DNA from: Bacteroidota bacterium
Lineage (GTDB): Bacteria > Bacteroidota > Bacteroidia > Sphingobacteriales > Sphingobacteriaceae
Direction: 5' to 3'
Assembly (NCBI GenBank): GCA_025355225.1
Contig: JANYAB010000124.1
Location: 1-11,575, forward strand
DNA length: 11,575 nucleotides
The notes under the pieces are model-generated. The model was given only the letters and a program-made list of their open reading frames with translations. It made no database searches and had not been told where the DNA came from. Made by a program: the position numbers and the translations under genes. Numbering within the stretch: the stretch's first letter is position 1; every line of letters begins with the position of its first letter. This document shows, piece after piece, positions 6,786 through 11,575 of the stretch.

Positions 6786-7742
6786 ATGAAGATCACTTTT
6801 GATTTTGAAAAGCCTTTAGCCGATCTGCAGTTGCAGATAGATAAAGTGACCCAGGTTGAAGAAAAGACCAAAGTGGACATGTCGGCAACCTTAAATGAGT
6901 TGCAGGAAAAATTTGAAGCCACCAAGCGCCAGATATATTCTAACCTCAGCGGCTGGCAGAAAGTTCAGATATCGCGCCATCCCGAAAGGCCTTATACACT
7001 GCAATACCTGGAGCTGATGTGTGATGATTTTATTGAATTGCATGGCGACCGGACTTTTGGCGATGATAAAGCGATCATAGGAGGATTTGGAACCATTAAC
7101 GGCCAAACAGCCATGTTTATTGGTCATCAAAAAGGACGTAATACCAAAGAGCGACAATATCGTAATTTCGGTATGGCCAATCCCGAAGGGTATCGCAAGG
7201 CGTTGCGATTAATGAAACTGGCCGAGAAATTTAATAAACCTGTGATCACCCTGATCGATACTCCGGGGGCGTTTCCGGGCCTTGAAGCTGAAGAGCGTGG
7301 TCAGGGAGAGGCAATAGCGCGAAATCTGATGGAAATGTCTGTATTGCGCGTGCCTGTAATTTGTGTAGTTATCGGTGAAGGCGCCTCTGGCGGTGCTTTG
7401 GGACTGGCTATAGGCGACAGGGTATGTATGCTTGAAAATTCTTGGTATTCGGTAATCTCTCCCGAAAATTGCTCCACCATTCTTTGGAAAACCTGGGAAA
7501 ACAAGGAAAGGGCAGCCGAAGTTTTAAAGCTCACCTCGAACGAGATGCTGAAAAATAAGCTAATAGACGGCGTTATTAAAGAGCCCCTCGGCGGTGCGCA
7601 CCAGGATCCGGTTGCAATGGCTGCTATATTAAAAAAACATCTTTTAAAAGACCTTAAAACCCTAAAAGAGCGCAATGTGGACGAATTGGTGACCGAAAGG
7701 ATCAACAAGTTCTGTTCAATGGGTGTGGTGGTTGAAGACTAA
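6786..7742 (+). CDS. accA: Acetyl-CoA carboxylase carboxyltransferase alpha subunit
   Basis: AccA forms the alpha2-beta2 carboxyltransferase with AccD. It transfers CO2 from carboxy-biotin on AccB to acetyl-CoA, giving malonyl-CoA, the committed step of fatty-acid synthesis in the cytosol. The protein is 318 residues, against 319 in E. coli. An N-terminal helical region (about 5-55) precedes the crotonase-like core. Visible motifs are ELHGDRTFGDDKAIIGG (84-100), GHQKGRNTKE (113-122), FGMANPEGYRKALRLM (128-143), LIDTPGAFPGLEAEERGQGE (156-175) and the oxyanion-hole glycines in EGASGGALGLAIGD (198-211), followed by SPENCSTILWK (225-235). The ATG at 6786 gives the usual MKITFDFEKP start; a TTG seven codons earlier lies inside the promoter box and is not used. 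It is probably transcribed alone, ending at the hairpin near 7800. Confidence 0.96.
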   Translation: MKITFDFEKPLADLQLQIDKVTQVEEKTKVDMSATLNELQEKFEATKRQIYSNLSGWQKVQISRHPERPYTLQYLELMCDDFIELHGDRTFGDDKAIIGGFGTINGQTAMFIGHQKGRNTKERQYRNFGMANPEGYRKALRLMKLAEKFNKPVITLIDTPGAFPGLEAEERGQGEAIARNLMEMSVLRVPVICVVIGEGASGGALGLAIGDRVCMLENSWYSVISPENCSTILWKTWENKERAAEVLKLTSNEMLKNKLIDGVIKEPLGGAHQDPVAMAAILKKHLLKDLKTLKERNVDELVTERINKFCSMGVVVED

Positions 7743-7787
7743 ATAGAGTGAAAGAATAAAGGAAGATTTCCAACTCTCCCCATTATA

Positions 7788-7816
7788 ACAAAAAATGGAG
7801 ACACCTCATTTTTTGT
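7788..7816. terminator. Terminator hairpin, probably bidirectional
   Basis: ACAAAAAATGGAG (7788-7800) pairs with CTCATTTTTTGT (7805-7816) around the loop ACAC, with one bulged G at 7797. A T-rich tract follows on the plus strand and an A-rich/T-rich flank allows use from the minus side. It lies 46 nt after the accA stop. It separates accA from the convergent GC-rich minus-strand operon, whose last gene ends at 8014. Confidence 0.65.
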
Positions 7817-8013
7817 AGTTTTATTTTAGTTAATATTACTATCCGTATTTTCCTGTCATTGGCGAACTTTCTGGTTCAATAATTGCGATATTATCATCGC
7901 ACAATTCATTAAAACGCATCAATATCCTGATCTGCGCGGCATGGCCGTACAAGCTTGTTCACAACGCCCCCGAGCCCGGATTATCCGATGCGCGCAACTT
8001 CCTAAGGGATGCA
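7817..8013. other. Intergenic junction between AT-rich native and GC-rich DNA
   Basis: This stretch holds no convincing gene. Base composition switches abruptly at about 7930, from AT-rich host-like DNA to GC-rich DNA that continues to about 10540. On the minus strand at 7919-7839 there is a 26-codon frame beginning MRFNELCDDNIAIIEPES. It could be the remnant of a host gene tail cut by the insertion, or chance. No terminal inverted repeat, target-site duplication or integrase gene was seen here. Confidence 0.4.
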
Positions 8014-8838
8014 CTATCCGAGTCCGGCTGTCCGCGCGATCAGAAACAGCCCCGCAACGACGACAACGACCCCGATGGCTCGCGCGACACGCTCACTGGC
8101 CGGTGAGAGACGTTCGACGGTAATAGCTGCCGTCACGATAGCCATCACGCGCAGGTCCATAACCCCGATGACGAGGAGGATCGCCATCAGGCCGGAACAA
8201 CAGTAGCTGCAGTGGAGGCCGACGCGCAAGCCGTGTCGCCAGGCTGTGCCGGCGCCTGCTGGCAACATATGGCAGCGCCCCGACGCCGGCCGGCAGCAGG
8301 TAAGGTGATGTGTCTTCCAGGCGGTGAACTGGAGCACGCCGGCGATTAGGACGACCGCCCCGACCGCGATCGGAACAGTACGCGCCAGCGCCGGTAGCTG
8401 CATTTCGATCGCCGCCAGCGCAACGCCCAACGGAAAGGCGGCCATTCCGAACACGGTCCACACGAAGAAGTACCCGATACCCACCAGCGCTGTCAGCCAA
8501 TCAAGCCGGGTCCCGCTTCTCGCGCCTACGGCCTGGCGGTAGCGCCACAGCATTGGCACAAGGGATGGCATCATCATGGCCACCATCATCACAACCCACA
8601 TGCCGAGGAACGACGCCGCGGCACCGGCCCATGTCTGTCCGTCCATCAGCATCCACGCCATCGACATTGTCCAGCCTCCGGGCATTGTCATCCCGCCCAT
8701 TGCCGACATTGACGCGCACCAAACCACCGTCACCGCCGCGCTTGCGGCGAAGAGCAGTGCTGATACACCGAAGAAGGTTCGCTGGGAAACCATTGGGCGT
8801 GCGATCTCCTGTTCCCCGTTTACATTTTCGGCATCCAT
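8014..8838 (-). CDS. DUF2182 polytopic membrane protein (predicted metal-binding)
   Basis: This is a 274-residue integral membrane protein of the DUF2182 family, which is annotated as a predicted metal-binding membrane protein of unknown reaction. About six membrane segments are visible: 21-43, 70-97, 114-141, 154-174, 212-240 and 253-270. Family-type motifs are the Met-rich MMVAMMMPSLVPM (84-96) and a Cys/His cluster: HLTCCRP with Cys181-Cys182, Cys189-His190, and LHCSYCCSGLM with Cys210, Cys213 and Cys214. A second Met-rich stretch (43-65, MSAMGGMTMPGG) lies after the first segment. These are plausible soft-metal (copper-like) ligands, but that is inference. The ATG lies 3 nt after the stop of the upstream DUF899 gene, with AAGGG as a weak ribosome-binding site, so the two are almost certainly translated from one mRNA. 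Codon use is GC-rich, unlike the neighbouring core genes. Confidence 0.88.
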   Translation of the reverse strand: MDAENVNGEQEIARPMVSQRTFFGVSALLFAASAAVTVVWCASMSAMGGMTMPGGWTMSMAWMLMDGQTWAGAAASFLGMWVVMMVAMMMPSLVPMLWRYRQAVGARSGTRLDWLTALVGIGYFFVWTVFGMAAFPLGVALAAIEMQLPALARTVPIAVGAVVLIAGVLQFTAWKTHHLTCCRPASGRCHMLPAGAGTAWRHGLRVGLHCSYCCSGLMAILLVIGVMDLRVMAIVTAAITVERLSPASERVARAIGVVVVVAGLFLIARTAGLG

Positions 8839-8841
8839 GAT

Positions 8842-9672
8842 TCAACCCTTGTTGTACTCGTCGTGATGACGCAGCCAGAACTCGCCTTCCTTTTCGTTGC
8901 GTCCCCTTGGGGCGCGGTCGAACCACTGGCACATGCCCCAGAGGGCGTCCAGTCCGCGTGAATAAGTGGCATAGGTATGATAAACCACGCCGTCCTCGAG
9001 CACGAACGCACTCATGCCCGGCCTCTCGCGGGTATAGGTGGCCACATCGGTCCCGGTCATGTCCGCGTGTTCGGCGACAGGGTCCTCGCCGCGTTTTGTC
9101 AATGAGTCGCCAATCCCGGCCACCGCCCACGCCGGTTCGCGCCGGTAGTTGTATTCGACAGTCCCCTCTTGCTGTTGTTTTTCGGTGAGCGAGACATTGA
9201 AGTCGAAGTTGAAATCGCTGCCGAAGGAAGACGCCCAGGGAAAGGTCCAGCCCATCCGCTGCTTGAAAGCCTCCAGCTTCGCAAGCGGCGCCCGCGATAC
9301 CGCCGAAAGTGTAACATCGTGATTAGCCAGATGGATGACCGATCCGTTAAACCCGTCCGCAATCGCGGAGCAGGAGGGACACCCCGCCGTATAGTCAGGC
9401 CCGAACATGAAATGGTAGATGAGGAGTTGCGACCGCCCTCTGAAGAGATCTGCCAGCGAGGCGCTTCCCTGGTCGGTCTCGAATCGATACGCTTTGTCGA
9501 TCCGAACCCAGGGCAACTCCTGCCGCATCCGCGCCAGCTCGTCACTACGCCGCGTCAGATCTTTCTCGGCCTTGAGCAGCTCGAGCCGGGCCGCAAGCCA
9601 CTCTTCCCGTGTCCCGGTCTTGTGCTTCCCAATATTTTTGCTCTCAGTCATTGTTGCTGCTTTAGTACTCAT
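8842..9672 (-). CDS. DUF899 family protein, CPSC dithiol motif
   Basis: This 276-residue protein belongs to the DUF899 family, thioredoxin-fold proteins described as predicted dithiol-disulfide oxidoreductases. The N-terminal helix REEWLAARLELLKAEKDLTR is typical of the family, followed by ELPWVRIDKAYRF and the LADLFRGRSQLLIYHFMF core strand. GCPSCSAIADG has Cys98 and Cys101 as a CxxC pair. The C-terminus WLRHHDEYN is also family-like. No signal peptide or membrane segment is seen, so it is probably cytosolic. Its body is GC-rich with GC-ending codons. The first seven codons and the AT-rich leader are nearly the same as those of the other DUF899 gene. The family's usual start would be near Met8, so the N-terminal MSTKAAT looks added with the leader. 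It is in an operon with the DUF2182 gene 3 nt downstream. Substrate unknown. Confidence 0.9.
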   Translation of the reverse strand: MSTKAATMTESKNIGKHKTGTREEWLAARLELLKAEKDLTRRSDELARMRQELPWVRIDKAYRFETDQGSASLADLFRGRSQLLIYHFMFGPDYTAGCPSCSAIADGFNGSVIHLANHDVTLSAVSRAPLAKLEAFKQRMGWTFPWASSFGSDFNFDFNVSLTEKQQQEGTVEYNYRREPAWAVAGIGDSLTKRGEDPVAEHADMTGTDVATYTRERPGMSAFVLEDGVVYHTYATYSRGLDALWGMCQWFDRAPRGRNEKEGEFWLRHHDEYNKG

Positions 9673-9724
9673 AGCTTTAAAATTTATGGGTTAATTAATA
9701 CAGGTTAATTATATTCAAGAACAA
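9651..9724 (-). repeat. Leader repeat copy 1 (before CPSC DUF899 gene)
   Basis: This AT-rich segment covers the first codons and upstream leader of the DUF899 gene starting at 9672. It matches 10527-10601 with only a few mismatches and one 1-bp indel, and 30 bp are identical (9664-9693 versus 10540-10569). On the plus strand it contains GGTTAATTA twice (9689-9697 and 9703-9711), 14 bp apart, which might be an operator. It probably carries the promoter; the best box is an imperfect TAAATTTT. Confidence 0.88.
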
Positions 9725-9738
9725 TATGAGCGGGTACA

Positions 9739-10548
9739 TCATTTCGCTTCCGCGTCGCGCTTTCGGGCGGCTTCCTGAGGGTCGGTTATTATGTCGACCC
9801 ACTTCTGGTCAGGCGAGGTTTCGGCTTCGTATTTGTCGTGCCAGTTCCACCACTTGTACGGCTCGGTCTGGGGGTAACCCTCTGGCGAATCCTCCCAGAG
9901 TTCCTGACGGCCGAGCGGCGTGAGATCGAGGTAGCTCCAGGTGCTCCCCATCGCCTCGTCACCACGATTGTTGATGGAGTAGGTGTGGAATACCTTAACG
10001 CCGTCGCGGAAGAACACGTTGTGTCCGTGCCATTCATCGACGCCAAAGTCCGCATCGAAGCTGTCGGTGATGGTGTACCAGGGCATCTCCCAGCCCATTC
10101 GGGCCTTTAGGCGCGCGATGTCCGCCTGCGGCGCCCGAGAAGCATAGGCGAGAGTGGTATTGCGGGCGTTCAGATGGGCCAGGTTGGCAACCTGATCGGC
10201 GCCCAGCGAGCAGCCGCGGCAGGCGTGCTCAGGCCAGCCAAACACCCCGGGCTCGAAAAAGGCGCGGTAGAGGATCAATTGACGGCGACCCTCGAACAGA
10301 TCGAGCAGGCTTACCTTGCCCTGCGGCCCCTCAAATTCATAGGCCTTCCCGACGGCCATCCACGGCATCCGCCGGCGTTCCGCGGCCAGTGCGTCACGGC
10401 TGCGGGTCAATGCCTTCTCCTTTACGAGCAGCTGCTGGCGCGCTGCCTCCCACTCCTGCTGCGACACTATCGGGGGTGTGTTCATTCCGGGATGTCCGTT
10501 CCCGCGTTCCCTGTCTCTCTCCTTGTTTGTTTCCGCTTGAGTACTCAT
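9739..10548 (-). CDS. Second DUF899 family protein, CRGC dithiol motif
   Basis: This is a 269-residue DUF899 protein from a different subfamily than its neighbour. It shares the order QEWEAARQQLLVKEKALTR, RRMPWMAVGKAYEF, LLDLFEGRRQLILYRAFF, and later SRAPQADIARLKARMGWEMPWY. Its CxxC pair is HACRGCS, Cys110 and Cys113. The middle is shorter, lacking the DFNVSLT-like insertion, and the tail is longer and charged (WVDIITDPQEAARKRDAEAK). The start at 10548 adds MSTQAETNKERDRERGNGHPG before the usual family start near Met22; the first seven residues match those of the other copy. The extension after residue 7 is highly charged and of uncertain origin. Body DNA is GC-rich. It has its own copy of the AT-rich leader, and about 66 nt separate its stop from the next gene's ATG. 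Reaction and substrate unknown. Confidence 0.9.
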   Translation of the reverse strand: MSTQAETNKERDRERGNGHPGMNTPPIVSQQEWEAARQQLLVKEKALTRSRDALAAERRRMPWMAVGKAYEFEGPQGKVSLLDLFEGRRQLILYRAFFEPGVFGWPEHACRGCSLGADQVANLAHLNARNTTLAYASRAPQADIARLKARMGWEMPWYTITDSFDADFGVDEWHGHNVFFRDGVKVFHTYSINNRGDEAMGSTWSYLDLTPLGRQELWEDSPEGYPQTEPYKWWNWHDKYEAETSPDQKWVDIITDPQEAARKRDAEAK

Positions 10549-10601
10549 AGCTTTAAAATTTATGGGTTAGTTTAATACAGGTTAATTATTTTCAGGAACA
10601 A
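10527..10601 (-). repeat. Leader repeat copy 2 (before CRGC DUF899 gene)
   Basis: This is the near-identical partner of 9651-9724, covering the first seven codons and about 53 nt of leader of the gene starting at 10548. Similarity stops abruptly after codon 7 on the coding side and just past GAACAA on the upstream side. In this copy the first GGTTAATTA-like word is altered to GGTTAGTTTA while the second is intact. Confidence 0.88.
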
Positions 10602-10707
10602 CATTTATTATTGATGGTTTTTATTTTGGAGGCAGATTAAATTTTTTTGTTAAAAACATTGTTTTTAAACTTTTTGTAAAAATCTTTCGAGAACAAAAAA
10701 AACGTCC
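10602..10707. other. Divergent regulatory gap between DUF899 leader and tRNA promoter
   Basis: This AT-rich spacer has no gene. It holds an interrupted palindrome, GTTAAAAACA (10649-10658) against TGTTTTTAAAC (10660-10670), which is perfect except for one missing T. It lies between a minus-strand leader and a plus-strand promoter, so it could be a protein-binding site or simply A/T-tract DNA. Confidence 0.3.
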
Positions 10708-10715
10708 TATATTTG
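10708..10715 (+). promoter_or_regulatory. Candidate -7 box of the tRNA-Gln promoter
   Basis: TATATTTG matches the Bacteroidota -7 consensus TAnnTTTG exactly and lies 36 nt before the mature tRNA 5' end. At the expected upstream distance only TTC (10686-10688, 19 nt away) is found rather than TTG. Transcription may continue through the tRNA into prs. Confidence 0.6.
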
Positions 10716-10751
10716 CATTCCTTTTCGGAATGGATAACAAACCAAAGGAAT

Positions 10752-10822
10752 TGCCTGATAGTATAATGGTAGTACGACGGTTTTTGGTACCGTTTGTCTA
10801 GGTTCGAATCCTGGTCGGGCAA
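10752..10822 (+). tRNA. trnQ: tRNA-Gln (anticodon UUG)
   Basis: A full cloverleaf can be drawn. The acceptor stem pairs TGCCTGA (10752-10758) with TCGGGCA (10815-10821), with one G-T wobble. The anticodon stem pairs ACGGT (10777-10781) with ACCGT (10789-10793), and the loop TTTTGGT gives anticodon TTG at 10784-10786, reading CAA. The T arm is CTAGG-TTCGAAT-CCTGG. The discriminator is A10822 and the 3' CCA is not encoded, so it must be added after transcription. The 71-nt length is usual for tRNA-Gln. Confidence 0.95.
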
Positions 10823-10830
10823 CAATTAAC

Positions 10831-11005
10831 ATTTCGGATTTCGGATTTTCAATTTCGGATTTAGTCCGGTTTTAAGAAATCGAAGTCCGAATTGTTTTTT
10901 ATAGTAGCTGGTGTATAAAGATAAATCGAAAATTCGAATTGTTTTTTTTTAAAATAACAAGTAAAAAAATAAATCCGAAATCGAAAATCCGAAATTCGAA
11001 ATAAA
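10831..11005. repeat. Inverted pair of phased heptamer arrays before prs
   Basis: The left arm (10831-10865) is five 7-bp units: ATTTCGG, ATTTCGG, ATTTTCA, ATTTCGG, ATTTAGT. The right arm (10971-11005) is five units in the opposite sense: AAATCCG, AAATCGA, AAATCCG, AAATTCG, AAATAAA, ending 3 nt before the prs ATG. Between them lies an imperfect direct repeat (10877-10900 and 10923-10947) sharing AAATCGA and CGAATTGTTTTTT. Arms are complementary in several registers. The left arm begins 8 nt after the tRNA 3' end. Confidence 0.85.
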
Positions 11006-11008
11006 AAA

Positions 11009-11575
11009 ATGCCTTTACAATTTAACCCCATTAAGCTATTTTCAGGCTCAGGCAGCCTGGAACTTGCGAACAAAGTTGCTGCCGCATATGGCAAGGAATT
11101 GGGTGAAGTTGTTCTTACACGTTTTAGCGATGGTGAGTTTCAGCCGCATTTTAACGAAACAGTACGCGGATGTGACGTTTTCCTGATCCAATCTACCAAC
11201 CCACCTACAGATAATTTGATGGAGTTGCTGATGATGATCGATGCCGCACGCCGGGCGTCTGCGCATTATGTAACAGCAGTTATTCCGTATTTCGGTTTGG
11301 CACGCCAGGACAGGAAAGACAAGCCGCGCGTGGCTATCGGATCAAAGTTGGTTGCTAACATATTGGTTGCTGCGGGTATAAACCGCATCATGACAATGGA
11401 TCTGCATGCTGCGCAGATACAAGGATTTTTTGATATCCCGGTTGACCACCTGGACGCATCTATCATTTTTGTACCTTATATAAGGAGCTTAGGTTTAGGT
11501 AATTTAACCATTGCCTCTCCGGATATGGGTGGATCATACAGAGCTCGGGGTTTCGCGAAGTTTTTTAATGCGGAA
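11009..11575 (+). CDS. prs: Ribose-phosphate pyrophosphokinase, 3' end outside window
   Basis: This enzyme makes PRPP from ribose 5-phosphate and ATP, feeding purine, pyrimidine, NAD, histidine and tryptophan synthesis in the cytosol. The first 189 residues are present and the frame is open to the window edge; the full enzyme is usually about 310-320. Motifs are KLFSGSGSLELA at the N-terminus, RFSDGEFQ (39-46), STNPPTDNLMELL (62-74), the ATP-loop region YFGLARQDRKDKPR (94-107), MDLHAAQIQGFFDIPVDHL (130-148), and SPDMGGSYRA (170-179). The PRPP-binding loop would lie beyond the edge. The ATG directly follows the right arm of the heptamer repeat, and the only purine-rich ribosome-binding candidate is that A-rich arm itself. 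It may be co-transcribed with tRNA-Gln 187 nt upstream. Confidence 0.95.
   Translation, partial: MPLQFNPIKLFSGSGSLELANKVAAAYGKELGEVVLTRFSDGEFQPHFNETVRGCDVFLIQSTNPPTDNLMELLMMIDAARRASAHYVTAVIPYFGLARQDRKDKPRVAIGSKLVANILVAAGINRIMTMDLHAAQIQGFFDIPVDHLDASIIFVPYIRSLGLGNLTIASPDMGGSYRARGFAKFFNAE

Noticed and set aside
8501..9130. 209-codon minus-strand frame overlapping DUF899 and DUF2182 genes
   Set aside because: It is a GC-rich shadow frame, rich in Arg and Gly, with no family features; both overlapping genes are recognisable in another frame.
9169..9708. 179-codon plus-strand frame
   Set aside because: It is antisense to the DUF899 gene, low in recognisable motifs, and expected in GC-rich DNA.
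10752..10822. tRNA-Gln as the attachment site of the GC-rich island
   Set aside because: The island lies on the 5' side of the tRNA, no copy of the tRNA 3' end is seen at the other boundary, and no integrase is present.

Overview
The window most likely comes from a Bacteroidota chromosome, probably Sphingobacteriaceae-like (Mucilaginibacter/Pedobacter type). This is inferred from protein flavour, moderately AT-rich AT-tailed intergenic DNA, weak Shine-Dalgarno sites, and promoter boxes matching the Bacteroidota pattern TTG...TAnnTTTG. No database search was possible.

Layout. 1-109: SAM-I (S-box) riboswitch. 269-5039: metH and metF, the cobalamin-dependent methionine synthase and the reductase that makes its methyl donor, on the same strand and probably one SAM-regulated unit. 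5089-5789: a good Bacteroidota promoter, a small antitoxin-like gene, and a PIN-domain toxin gene broken by an in-frame stop. 5904-6653: a secreted CpxP/Spy-like protein with ten tandem nonapeptides. 6786-7742: accA (acetyl-CoA carboxylase). 7788-7816: likely terminator hairpin. About 7930-10548: a strikingly GC-rich block on the minus strand with two DUF899 dithiol-disulfide-oxidoreductase-like genes and one DUF2182 membrane protein gene. This block looks horizontally acquired. 10752-10822: tRNA-Gln(UUG). 11009-end: prs (PRPP synthetase), cut by the window edge.

Two patterns stand out. First, the intergenic spaces before metH, metF, accA and prs each hold an inverted pair of arms. Three are made of strictly phased 7- or 8-bp units, and the fourth is a C/G-rich palindromic pair. 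Unit sequences differ at every locus, but the architecture is alike: the left arm lies near the upstream gene or RNA and the right arm close to the next start codon. Second, the two GC-rich DUF899 genes, although divergent in sequence, are preceded by nearly identical AT-rich leaders of about 50 bp, and the similarity runs into the first seven codons. This suggests a leader was copied or captured to drive foreign genes.
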